Part shown: one piece after another, positions 28,309-36,732 of the stretch | How the letters are laid out: the number at the start of each line of letters is the position of its first letter | Numbering within the stretch: position 1 is the first letter of the stretch | Source of the DNA: Halobacterium hubeiense | Lineage (GTDB): Archaea > Halobacteriota > Halobacteria > Halobacteriales > Halobacteriaceae | Direction: 5' to 3' | Length of the DNA stretch: 64,000 nt | Assembly (NCBI RefSeq): GCF_001488575.1 | Contig: NZ_LN831303.1 | Location: 124,001 to 188,000 of the forward strand | Translations under genes and position numbers: made by a program | Notes under the pieces: model-generated | What the model was told of the DNA's origin: nothing | The model's database searches: none | What the model saw: only the letters and a program-made list of their open reading frames with translations

Positions 28309-28707
28309 ATGGCAACCGACGCCAAAACCACCCCCCATCCTGAAACGCCCGTCCGACTAACCACTCACCGCGAAGGCCCCCAAAACGTCGTCTACGAATT
28401 GAACATCCACAATGAGACGCGCCAACAGGTCCTCGATGCCTACGACGCCGACAACGTCGACGACCTCGCCAGCCAACACACCAAACCCGGCCGAGAAGTT
28501 GTCGACGTCCGCCTCGGCGTCATCGCCGGTCGTGGCGACGACGCAACCTTCCACACCGACCACGACCTCCTCAAGCGCGTCGACGGCGTGACCGACACGC
28601 TCGCAGCGGCATTCGTCAACGAGTACGGCGACCTCGAACAGTTCGAACACCGGTTGAAAGCCGCCGACGTCTGGATTGAGCCGGACGCCACACCGAATAG
28701 CCGGTAA
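28309..28707 (+). CDS. Hypothetical protein with C-terminal helix-hairpin-helix-like segment
   Basis: 132 residues. A TTATATACC box about 30 bp upstream supports the ATG. The C-terminal LLKRVDGVTDTLAAAFVNEY is reminiscent of a helix-hairpin-helix DNA-binding motif. The N-terminal part has no recognisable fold. It lies next to regulator genes in the transfer region and could be a DNA-binding accessory protein. Confidence 0.65.
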   Translation: MATDAKTTPHPETPVRLTTHREGPQNVVYELNIHNETRQQVLDAYDADNVDDLASQHTKPGREVVDVRLGVIAGRGDDATFHTDHDLLKRVDGVTDTLAAAFVNEYGDLEQFEHRLKAADVWIEPDATPNSR

Positions 28708-28722
28708 CGCGGGTGATTCTAC

Positions 28723-29112
28723 ATGTCCTCAGAAAGTTTACGCCATCACCGTGGGTCGATACAAGTGTCGGGAGAGACGCAGTCGTACCCAGAACTGCCC
28801 GTCAGTCCGCGGGCTGTCCTTCCAGCGTTCCAGATGCTTTCCGCGCCCCAACGCGACACGTTCGTTGCGGTCCTCCAGCTCGTCGATGACGGGACGCCAC
28901 CATCCGGGATGAGGGTGGTTAGTCGGGTCGAGCGGTTGGGCCAGCCGTCGAGCCAGCAGACGATTTACCGCGCGCTCAGCGAACTCCAGGAGTACGGGTA
29001 TCTGCGGCAGTTCGACGGTGAGGGAAGAGCCCAGCAGTACGTGCCGACGAGGAATGGGGTCGCAGCGTTCTGGTCCGCTCGCGAGATGGAAGCGCGCGCT
29101 GTCTTGTCTTAA
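28723..29112 (+). CDS. Winged-helix transcriptional regulator
   Basis: 129 residues. A winged-helix domain spans about residues 35-115: FQMLSAPQRDTFVAVLQLV, a recognition helix SSQQTIYRALSELQEYGYL, and a wing GRAQQYVPTRNG. It starts 16 bp after the preceding gene and probably shares its transcript. Its position just before the operon at 29241 makes it a candidate regulator of that operator-like box. Confidence 0.75.
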   Translation: MSSESLRHHRGSIQVSGETQSYPELPVSPRAVLPAFQMLSAPQRDTFVAVLQLVDDGTPPSGMRVVSRVERLGQPSSQQTIYRALSELQEYGYLRQFDGEGRAQQYVPTRNGVAAFWSAREMEARAVLS

Positions 29113-29151
29113 CCAACAGTCCGAGTGTAGAGTCGTCTTGTGTTGGTTAAG
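29108..29151. repeat. TTAACCAACA inverted motif, copy 1
   Basis: CTTAACCAACA and its exact complement TGTTGGTTAAG are separated by 22 nt. The same geometry recurs at 40355, 45662 and 61016. It overlaps the stop of the regulator gene and could be a terminator or a protein-binding site. Confidence 0.75.
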
Positions 29152-29173
29152 TCAGCGGGCGCAACACGTCTTA

Positions 29174-29220
29174 TTCTCAAATCTGGGAAAAGGTCAGTCA
29201 TCCGATAACACATAAATACA
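29174..29220 (+). promoter_or_regulatory. Operator-like motif and TATA box before the coupling-protein operon
   Basis: TTCTCAAATCTGGGAA (29174-29189) is followed by ATAACACATAAATACA, with CATAAATA about 26 bp before the ATG at 29241. The same pair of blocks occurs upstream of the gene at 36733, and a related box at 20335. Confidence 0.65.
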
Positions 29221-29240
29221 ATGCGACCCACTCATACCGC

Positions 29241-30404
29241 ATGAAATTCCCCTTCCGGGATAACTCACGGGAAGCCAAACAATACGACACCTACCCCCTC
29301 CAGACCACGTACAACGTCCCCCTCGAAAGCATCCCCGGTCAACTCCTCGAAATCCACCCCTACCAAGACAACGACGGCATCGACGCCGGCGCAAACCTCC
29401 TTCAGGCTCTTCACGACGTCCGTATCCGTGACGGCGAAAACGCCAGCCCCGCTCACGCCTTCGAACTCTGGTTCGACCGCGGCGAGTTCAAATTCCGGCT
29501 CTACGCCGCCAACGAACGTGCCAGTGATCGCTTCCAACGCCGCACCACCAACACCTACACCAACTCCGAAGTGACCCCCCGTACGTCCGGCCGGGCCTTC
29601 CCCGAGCTACGGCCCAACGACCATGTCGCAGGCGCTCGCCTCTCCGAAGAACGCCACACCTTCCTCCCCATTCGCCACCACAACGCCGAGGGCTTCGAAC
29701 ACGGCGACCCCTACAGCGACATCATGGGCGAAATGCTCACTCTTGACGATTCTCTCGCGGTCGTCCAAGTCATCTTCAAGCCCGCTCCGAAGGATTGGAC
29801 GGAGAACGGCCCGAACGGCGAATCAGTTGGAGACGTCGCCACCGGCCTTCGGTCCGGGAGCGTCACTGGGTTCAAAGACCCGCTGTTCTGGCTGGGGATT
29901 CGCGAGCTCGAGGAACGCGACAGTAGTAGCAAGGACAAGGAGGCCGCGAAAATCGTTGAGCAGCAGCGTGGTGAACAGGGCTTCCACGTCAACGTTCGCG
30001 TGCTTGCAGCGTCGCCACAGCCGCGTGAGGCGCGCGAGCGAGCGCGTGGTATCGCATCTATGTTCGCGAAATACTACAACGCCACCTCCGAGCAGGGGTT
30101 AGACCACCACCCGGTTGAGGCGTCTGACGAGGAGATGCAGCGGCTGCTCGCGCAGATGTTCGAGCGGAAATGGCAGGACCGCGGGATGATTCTTAGCATC
30201 GACGAGGTCGCCGGCCTCGCCCACATCCCGAACCGAGAGATTGAGGTCCCCCAGATTCCGTGGAAATCCACGCAGTCCGGCTCCCAGATTGCCGCCGAAG
30301 CCACCAAGGACGAAGCCAACACGAGCGGTGTCGAAGCCGGACAGGACGCCAGCAGTGACGCCGGCTGGGCGGGTGACGCGGCTGCTGATGATGGAGGTAT
30401 CTGA
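29241..30404 (+). CDS. Transfer protein encoded with the coupling ATPase
   Basis: 387 residues, no membrane segment, acidic C-terminal tail rich in Asp/Ala. The central part (ALHDVRIRDGENASPAHAFELW and later GFHVNVRVLAASPQPREARERA) resembles the N-terminal, membrane-proximal region that precedes the motor in archaeal VirD4/TraD-type proteins. It ends 2 bp before the ATPase start, so the two are probably one split functional unit. No catalytic motif. Confidence 0.7.
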   Translation: MKFPFRDNSREAKQYDTYPLQTTYNVPLESIPGQLLEIHPYQDNDGIDAGANLLQALHDVRIRDGENASPAHAFELWFDRGEFKFRLYAANERASDRFQRRTTNTYTNSEVTPRTSGRAFPELRPNDHVAGARLSEERHTFLPIRHHNAEGFEHGDPYSDIMGEMLTLDDSLAVVQVIFKPAPKDWTENGPNGESVGDVATGLRSGSVTGFKDPLFWLGIRELEERDSSSKDKEAAKIVEQQRGEQGFHVNVRVLAASPQPREARERARGIASMFAKYYNATSEQGLDHHPVEASDEEMQRLLAQMFERKWQDRGMILSIDEVAGLAHIPNREIEVPQIPWKSTQSGSQIAAEATKDEANTSGVEAGQDASSDAGWAGDAAADDGGI

Positions 30405-30406
30405 CC

Positions 30407-33400
30407 ATGTTTGGATTCGGCAGCGATGATGACGGTGAGTCGAAGTTCGTCGACCAGCCCGACGAAGACGAGAGTGGTGACGCCAGCCAGTACGAGGCCG
30501 AGGAACAGGAAGCGTCGGCCGGCCCGGACCCCGAGCAGGAGTCGTTGACCGGCGACCAGTACGCAGTCACCATCGAGGACGTTGAGCGCGCCGGCCAGTA
30601 CGAAGTCGTCGCGAACACTCGCGGAGAGGGACCGGTCGCCGGGAAGAAGGCTCGCCGGATGTTCGAGCGCGCCGCTAAGGAACCGGAACGGCCGCTCTGG
30701 ATTGGTTACGACGACACCGCCCGCAACGGCTTCCGTGAAGCCCCCGTCCGGTTCCCAGCACTCCGCCGCCACCTCTGGGTCAGCGGCACCACCGGCGCCG
30801 GGAAAACCACCCAGCTACAGAACAAGGCCGTCCAGCACGCCTACGCCGGCCACGGCTTCTGCAACATCGACCCGAAAGCCAGCGGCGACACGATTGAACT
30901 CCTCCAACAGCTCCCCGAACACCGCCTCGATGACGTCATCCTCCTCGAACCCGGCTCCCCGGAGTTCGAGAAGACCATCGGCATCAATATGCTCGATGTA
31001 CCCGCTATCGAGGACGAAACCCGCCGCGAGAAGGAAATTGAGAGTCGGTTGGAGAACTTGGTCGCGATCTTCGACAACGACGAATACTGGGGCGTGAACA
31101 TGCAGGCGGTCACGGAGTCGATGGGCCGCGCGATGCTCCGCCGCAACGCTGAAATTTCGCTTGACCCTGACGGTGACCCCTCCGCGAAGTACAGCGTTAT
31201 CGATATGTATTTCGTGCTGTTGAACGCTGAGCGCCGCGCTAACTTCGCGATGGAGGTTGACGACCCCTACCTCAGAGAGTTCCTGATGGAGATTGCGGAG
31301 ATGGACGACGACGACCTCCGTCCACTCACGAAACGCATCAAGGCGTGGGTGGAGAACGCGATCGTTCGGAAAATCATCGCCCGGCGGGAGTCGACGATAG
31401 ACTGGGACGAGATCGTCGACGACGACCTGATTCTTCTCGTCAGGATTCCGGTTGACAGCGAGGACATCCACCAGATGATATCGCTATCTGTCCTCCGGAA
31501 TCTGTGGAGCGCGAAGAAACGCCAAGACCGCAACCCCGAACGCGAGACGAAGCCGTACTTCCTGCAGGTCGACGAGTTCGAGAAGGTCGCCAACGACAAC
31601 CTCGCTATCGAGGATATGCTGGTGCGGGCGCGCTCCATGTGGCTGTCCGTCACGCTCGGGACGCAGTATCCAGGGCAGATTGAGCAAGACCACGAGGGCG
31701 TGATGCGGGCGATGGAGAACAACTGCAACACACTACTCGCGATGCGGACGCCCGGCGGCGATGATGCTGGGATTCTGATGCGGCGCTTCGACGGCTACAG
31801 CGCCAGCGACCTGATGGACACGAACTACTACCGGACGTGGACGAAAATCCCCCTAGAGGGCGGCCGCGAGTCCGAACCGGTGAACCTCAAGAATTTCGCT
31901 CCCTACCCACCACTCCGGTCAGAAGAAGACGTCCGCGACGTGATTCGCGACTCACTGGACCAGTGGGGAGCGGACCCACTGTCGGACGCGGAGATTCAGC
32001 GCGAGCTCAAGTACGGCGACTACAACGAGGCCGTCGACCCTACCGCAGCGCCGGCCGCCGATATGAACCCGGACGCGGCTGCCCTCGATGGCGACGGCGT
32101 CGACGTCGACGACCTCCCGGAAGACACGATTCTGGAGGGCGTGTACGCCGCCCAAGTCCAGCACGAAGACGAGGAGACGCTGGTCGAGGCGTCACTCGCG
32201 ACGGAGGAAGTCGAGAAACGGCTGGGGGATACCGGCTACCAGTCGCAGTTGAGCAACGTCTACGAGGAATTAGCGACTGTGAAGCGCGGGCGGCGGTCCG
32301 GCGAGGTCGTGGTTGGCCTCACGCCCGAGGGTCGAACACGCGTGTTTAGCGCGGACACAGGGTCGTCAGCCTCCGGCGGGGGCGACGACCATCGGTACAT
32401 CCTGCAGGAGTCGTTCCGCGCGTTCACACGGCTCGGTGCACTCACACACCTGCCGACGCAGGAAGGCGAGGAGTTACCGGACGGGGTTGCGGACCTCCCC
32501 ATCGACCCACTCGCAGACGCCGAGACAGTCGAGGACGTCCACGAGCTTGAAGCCGAACTGGAACGCGAGTATCCGGAGCTGTACGAGCTCGCGGGAGCGC
32601 GTGATATCGCCATCGAGGCGGAGACGTCGACGATTAAGAAGCCGATGCAGACGCTCACGAACCTGCGGAAGGCCATCGAGGGTGACCGCCTCTGCGTGTT
32701 CACCTGTAAGGACGCCACGGCCTCCGGCCACGAGATCACGTACTGGCCGCGGCGTGGGGAGCAGATTATTTTCGATGTTGAAGGGGGAGAGATTGATTAC
32801 GGGACGATAAACTGTGTCAACCCAGAGGGTCCGAAAGGGGGACGAGAATTCTATAATAAAACAAGTAAGTATAGATTAGGAGAAGAGCAATTCGCGGTAC
32901 AGCCTGCGACTGAAGAGCGAACTGAGCTAGATTGGCTTGAACAAGACGGGGAAGTCATCGCAAGGGTGTCAAATGGGTATGAAGCAGCGCGGTTTGATAG
33001 TCTGGATGCGGTTACAAATCCATCGCCATCCGACGTAAATGCATATCGAGCGAAGACGGATGAAGGCGAATGGTTTGTTCAGGAAGGAAGTGAGCGTCAC
33101 GGCCCGTATCCATCTCTAAGCGAACTTCGGGAAGATTGGGATGACCTCTACGCGCCGTTCATTCCGGAGCACGAATTCCCACGTGAGCCGACGCCCGAGG
33201 ATTTCGTGTTCGTGGTGTTCCCCGACGACGACAACGACGAATACAGCGAGCCGATGCTGTACGAGCAAGGCGAGCTTCGGCCGTTGTTCTCCGAGGACCG
33301 TGACGCACCCGAGTCGTCGACGATGGACGTCGAGCAGGAGACGTCGGACGAGGATACGGGAGAGGTGGAAGACGTCGAGGCCGAGGCGTCGATGGAGGAC

Positions 33401-33637
33401 CGGGAGCAGGGAGCCAGTGGGGCTGGCGACAGTGAGCGCGCCAAGAGCCGGCCAGAAAGCGACGATAGACAGCCACGACCGAACCCGCCGACGAGTGAGA
33501 AAATCGAGCAGGCAACCAAGCAGGCCGCCGTAGACCCCGACGCAAACACAACGGCCGAACACTCACACAGCGAGAGCGATAGTGGGGAGGATAGTGGGGA
33601 TGGCGAGGACAGCGGTGGGTTGTTTGACCGGCTTTAG
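30407..33637 (+). CDS. VirD4/TraD-like coupling ATPase with long C-terminal extension
   Basis: 1076 residues. The motor domain shows Walker A VSGTTGAGKTTQ (near residue 126) and Walker B YFLQVDEFEKVA (near 386), with late TraM-recognition-like VTLGTQYPGQIEQ. Coupling proteins pump the relaxed DNA-protein substrate into the secretion channel. The C-terminal half has a winged-helix-like region, then a segment (about codons 790-910) of clearly lower GC with different codon use, then an acidic Ser/Asp/Glu-rich tail. The TAG stop lies in the TTAG target of MITE copy D; removal of the MITE restores the same stop. Confidence 0.88.
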   Translation: MFGFGSDDDGESKFVDQPDEDESGDASQYEAEEQEASAGPDPEQESLTGDQYAVTIEDVERAGQYEVVANTRGEGPVAGKKARRMFERAAKEPERPLWIGYDDTARNGFREAPVRFPALRRHLWVSGTTGAGKTTQLQNKAVQHAYAGHGFCNIDPKASGDTIELLQQLPEHRLDDVILLEPGSPEFEKTIGINMLDVPAIEDETRREKEIESRLENLVAIFDNDEYWGVNMQAVTESMGRAMLRRNAEISLDPDGDPSAKYSVIDMYFVLLNAERRANFAMEVDDPYLREFLMEIAEMDDDDLRPLTKRIKAWVENAIVRKIIARRESTIDWDEIVDDDLILLVRIPVDSEDIHQMISLSVLRNLWSAKKRQDRNPERETKPYFLQVDEFEKVANDNLAIEDMLVRARSMWLSVTLGTQYPGQIEQDHEGVMRAMENNCNTLLAMRTPGGDDAGILMRRFDGYSASDLMDTNYYRTWTKIPLEGGRESEPVNLKNFAPYPPLRSEEDVRDVIRDSLDQWGADPLSDAEIQRELKYGDYNEAVDPTAAPAADMNPDAAALDGDGVDVDDLPEDTILEGVYAAQVQHEDEETLVEASLATEEVEKRLGDTGYQSQLSNVYEELATVKRGRRSGEVVVGLTPEGRTRVFSADTGSSASGGGDDHRYILQESFRAFTRLGALTHLPTQEGEELPDGVADLPIDPLADAETVEDVHELEAELEREYPELYELAGARDIAIEAETSTIKKPMQTLTNLRKAIEGDRLCVFTCKDATASGHEITYWPRRGEQIIFDVEGGEIDYGTINCVNPEGPKGGREFYNKTSKYRLGEEQFAVQPATEERTELDWLEQDGEVIARVSNGYEAARFDSLDAVTNPSPSDVNAYRAKTDEGEWFVQEGSERHGPYPSLSELREDWDDLYAPFIPEHEFPREPTPEDFVFVVFPDDDNDEYSEPMLYEQGELRPLFSEDRDAPESSTMDVEQETSDEDTGEVEDVEAEASMEDREQGASGAGDSERAKSRPESDDRQPRPNPPTSEKIEQATKQAAVDPDANTTAEHSHSESDSGEDSGDGEDSGGLFDRL

Positions 33638-34021
33638 CAGTAGTTGCCAATACGGTTTCTTTATTCAGAGTGAGAGCTGAAACAGCCGATTAGTACAGCG
33701 ATAGAGTTTAAGAATAGTGGTGAGATGAAGGTCATAAGATGGTTGTTGGAACAATTGTCGGTATCGGCTTTATTCTAGGGATATTGCTAACCCCTTTTGT
33801 ACTGTACATGGCTATTGAAACCGGCAAAAACGAGAAGAGAATGAGTGAGGAGAAGGATTACGACGATTGGGAATGACAATGGCTCTCTCGATCTGCCCGT
33901 CACTACGCTTCACAAATCTGTCCCCAATCCGTGATACATTCGCATTCCCACTTACCGATTCAGCCGCCTCAGTTTTAGAACCCGTTCTGAATAAAGAAAC
34001 CGCGCTAGCAACTACTGTTAG
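33634..34021. mobile_element. MITE copy D (380 bp) with perfect TTAG duplication
   Basis: The element at 33638-34017 has ends CAGTAGTTGCCAATACGG and, inverted, CAGTAGTTGCTAGCGCGG, both continuing TTTCTTTATTCAG. TTAG flanks both sides. It shares terminal repeats with the 109-bp copies but has a larger core carrying a 45-codon membrane-protein ORF. It inserted exactly where the stop codons of two converging genes overlapped. Confidence 0.88.
33739..33876 (+). CDS. Small single-helix membrane protein inside the MITE
   Basis: 45 residues. One hydrophobic helix (IVGIGFILGILLTPFVLY) is followed by a charged tail ending DYDDWE. The ORF occupies the middle of MITE copy D and is its only coding capacity. 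A short membrane protein is not a transposase, so it is either a passenger or a captured host gene. A GATGAAGGTCATAAG stretch lies just upstream, but no strong promoter is visible. Confidence 0.5.
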   Translation: MVVGTIVGIGFILGILLTPFVLYMAIETGKNEKRMSEEKDYDDWE

Positions 34022-34677
34022 CGGTCTGCGAGCCGGTCGAGGTCTTCGAGGTACTGGTCAGTTAACTGTTGGAGGCGCTGTTCTGTGTCGTCACCGTGTT
34101 CCTCGATGAGGAAGGCAAGGACTGCGAGCAGGCCCGCCCGTGTAGAGTCGATATCCGCGCGGATCGGCTCCTCGAAGACTGCATCCTCTTTTAAATCCTC
34201 TACCTGCATCGCAAGCGATCCGATCTGCTCTTGAAGTCCATCAAGCTCGTCGGCCAGATCACCAGCCACTTCGATATTACCGTCCGTCGAGGCTTCCGCG
34301 TCGAGGTCCTGAACAGTCGACTGGAGCGCATCCATCTGTTCTTCAAGCCGACTGAGGCGGTCACCAAGCCCAGCGTCTCCAGATTGGGATTCGAGGTCCG
34401 CTACGAGGTCACGGCCCGCCTCAGTCAACCAGAGTTCCTTCGGCGGAACCTTCCCCGGATTCTCCCCCGCTGGCTGGTGGGTGTCGACGAGGCCGAAGGG
34501 CTGCAAATACTCGTTGAGTCGATAGTGAATCTGCGGGCGGTCGATGCCCGTCGCCTCAATGAGGTCCGGCGTGGTGATAGTTGAGGTCTCTGCGTCGAGG
34601 TCTGCAAGCGCACTGAGGATATCCCGTGATTTCAGGTCGAGTTTTTCGAGGATTTCACTGGGTGGTTGGTCTGCCAT
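34018..34677 (-). CDS. Winged-helix regulator with coiled-coil tail
   Basis: About 219 residues from MADQPPSEILEKLDL. The N-terminal winged helix (ILSALADLDAETSTI, recognition helix DRPQIHYRLNEYLQPFGLV, wing KELWLTEAGRDLV) is followed by a long heptad coiled coil (RLSRLEEQMDALQSTVQDLD). This layout is typical of plasmid partition or copy-control regulators in haloarchaea. A TATA-like GTAAAAAG lies about 27 bp upstream, and inverted motifs at 34716-34795 are candidate autoregulatory operators. Its TAA stop is in the TTAG target of MITE D. Confidence 0.78.
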   Translation of the reverse strand: MADQPPSEILEKLDLKSRDILSALADLDAETSTITTPDLIEATGIDRPQIHYRLNEYLQPFGLVDTHQPAGENPGKVPPKELWLTEAGRDLVADLESQSGDAGLGDRLSRLEEQMDALQSTVQDLDAEASTDGNIEVAGDLADELDGLQEQIGSLAMQVEDLKEDAVFEEPIRADIDSTRAGLLAVLAFLIEEHGDDTEQRLQQLTDQYLEDLDRLADR

Positions 34678-34715
34678 TGGAACTATCATCTACCCGTACC
34701 GTAAAAAGAGTTAAC

Positions 34716-34795
34716 GACAATTGACCGTCTATAATCTAGCCGTAGATAGAATAACGGCTAAATTTGATGGTTGAATTTGACGGCAATTGACGGCC
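34716..34795. promoter_or_regulatory. Cluster of short inverted/direct motifs upstream of the regulator
   Basis: GACAATTGACCG (34716-34727), TAGCCGT facing ACGGCTA (34737-34760) and the tandem TTGACGGCAATTGACGGC (34777-34794) lie in an AT-rich stretch directly upstream of the winged-helix gene. They look like operator or iteron sites for a plasmid regulator. Confidence 0.5.
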
Positions 34796-36274
34796 ACTAC
34801 CGCGCCGCGTCAGTAACAGCCTGATTTGACCCCCAGTTCAGGTGTAGAGTGTGGATACCCGAGTGAGCGAGTGAGGATTGAGTTAGAGGTTTCTCAGGCT
34901 AGTGAGGGGTTCCAGTAGAGCGAGGAGTATTGAGGGAGTCCAGGTGTGGCTCCGAGGAGAGGTGTCCAGCAGCGCCGTGAACAGGTTAGAATAGAGCGAC
35001 GAAGTCTGGGGTGTCCACTGGGAGAAACCTCGAGGAGTAACTGGTGAGAGCGAGATGAAGCTAGCAGCGCCGGGAAGATATAGACAGGAACAGGAAGGCG
35101 AGTGCCAGACAGAAGATGAGGATGAGGATGAGGATGAGGATGAGTGAGGCTGGCAGCAGCGGCGTCGACGATCTCCGAGGAGGAGTCCCCGGACTAGGAG
35201 TGGCTTCTGAGAAGCGAGGTCACTACAGCGATACACCAGAGGGTCTGCGTGGAGGCCGACAGCGGCGGCCTGGTCTCGACGACCAGTCCGGGGGTCCAGT
35301 CCAGCACTAGCTTCTCTGCGGCGGCCACTACAGCACTCTCACTGGAGCCAACAGCACAGCGTGGTCCCGGGGGGTCCAGTTCAGTACCAGCGTCCCGAGG
35401 GAGGACAGCGTCGGCTCCCCAGCTCTAGGAGGGCAACAGCAGCGTCCAGTCCCCGGGGGGTCCAGTTCTCTCCCGAATCTCGACGTCCATCACGAACTCC
35501 CCACTCCGGGTATCCAGCCAGTAACAGCACCACTGGGGGTCGAATCCAGCACTCAGACAACTGAAATCCGACCGAAGCGACCGACAGCACCGTCCCGACA
35601 GCACAACACAGCACAGCACCGCACCGCTCTTCCTCGACGACCCACACAGCATTACACCGCTCTTCTTCGACACCCCACCACCCATCTTCCTCTCCACCGC
35701 ACCGGACAGCCTGCCCGGTCCCCACCGCCCACCGGACACCCAGCCCGGCCGATACACCCCGGATTTCCCCAGTTCCCACACCACCGAACCCCCAGCCCAC
35801 AGACTCACCCCCGGAACCCCAGCAGTCACCAGCCACCTGGACCCCCAGTCATCGCGACAACACTCCCTGCCTCCCCAGCATTACTGCCAGCATCGACCCC
35901 TCAGTTTCAACACGAACCCCCGCCCGGCCAAACGCGGCCAGCAGGACGTCGCCGCCGAACGCGGCCACCACCCGCCCCCGAACGCGGTCGCCGGCCGCGG
36001 CCGCGAACGCTCGTCGTGACGGTGGCGGAACGCGAGTGGAGAAACCCCTCGGGGGTAGGGCGTCGGTCGAGGCCGTCCGCGCGACCCTCCAAACGCTGGC
36101 GCTTGAACGCGCTGGCCAGAAAACCATCACTTTCCCTGCAGACGAGTAACAGGGGATTGGGCCCGCCGGTGACGTCGACGAGGAAACGCGGGGAGTTCTG
36201 GTTTGGCCCCGAGTATGTGAGTGTTCCGCACAGAAGCGGTAAAGCACTTATCGAATATTCTACGATAAATACAT
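34796..36274. other. Long gene-free, repeat-bearing, strand-asymmetric region
   Basis: About 1.5 kb with no credible gene. The plus strand is purine-rich from about 34850 to 35260, including five tandem GATGAG units (35115-35144), and pyrimidine-rich from about 35560 to 35900. CCGGGGGTCCAGT-type boxes recur at 35288, 35367 and 35452 (79 and 85 bp apart), with an inverted CTGGACCCCCAG at 35837. Long frames here are low-complexity. Candidates: a second origin, an oriT or partition site, or a structured RNA. Confidence 0.5.
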
Positions 36275-36439
36275 ATGTTTGATATTATAGGATTCCAGCG
36301 CGATTTGCTGTTCGTCATCGCCGGCCTCGATACGCCACACGGCACGACAATTAGTGACGAGCTCGATGAGGCGCATGGTCCAGACATCAATCCGGGACAG
36401 CTCTATCCGAATCTGGACAAGCTCGCGGACGAAGGATAC
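36275..36439 (+). pseudogene. Truncated PadR-family regulator
   Basis: The first 55 residues are a recognisable haloarchaeal PadR start: DIIGFQRDLLFVIAGLD, then ISDELDEAHGPDINPGQLYP and NLDKLADEGY. The frame then enters a MITE end (CAGTTGTTGCAAATACG), and the wing and C-terminal dimer helix are missing. The promoter side looks intact (TACGATAAATACAT before the ATG), so the stub may still be transcribed. Confidence 0.8.
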
Positions 36440-36470
36440 CAGTTGTTGCAAATACGATTTCTTTATTCAG
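36440..36470 (+). repeat. Solo MITE end
   Basis: CAGTTGTTGCAAATACGATT followed by TCTTTATTCAG matches the terminal repeat of the MITE family. No partner end is recognisable within the next few hundred bases, so this is a deletion product or one-ended remnant. It truncates the PadR gene. Confidence 0.75.
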
Positions 36471-36667
36471 CCTGCGGCGCGATTTTTTCGTGCCGATTCT
36501 CCCGTCACACATGAGTTATCTCACCCGGCGACCTTCGTCTTTTCCTCTGAGTCCTGACACTGGTCCGACCGGGGTTCGACGGGCTTCACTCGCAGCTCTC
36601 CGAAGCCGTACTTCGAGTGACTGCTGACCTGAAGGACGCCGCTCTTCGCTGTCGCTACTTGAGGTTT

Positions 36668-36714
36668 TTCTCAAATTTGGGAATTAGTTGACGGCATAAC
36701 ACATATGCAATAAT
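36668..36714 (+). promoter_or_regulatory. Operator-like motif and TATA region before the giant surface protein
   Basis: TTCTCAAATTTGGGAA (36668-36683) is followed by ATAACACATATGCAATAATA, about 25-35 bp before the ATG at 36733. It is nearly identical to the block at 29174-29214. Apart from this, 36515-36732 holds nothing I can identify. Confidence 0.65.
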
Positions 36715-36732
36715 AGAAGAATACTCCTGCTC

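Noticed and set aside
35381-36247. Minus-strand frames of 130-150 codons in the strand-asymmetric region
   Set aside because: Low-complexity Gly/Val/Trp/Cys-rich or Arg-rich translations with no promoter or homologous motif.
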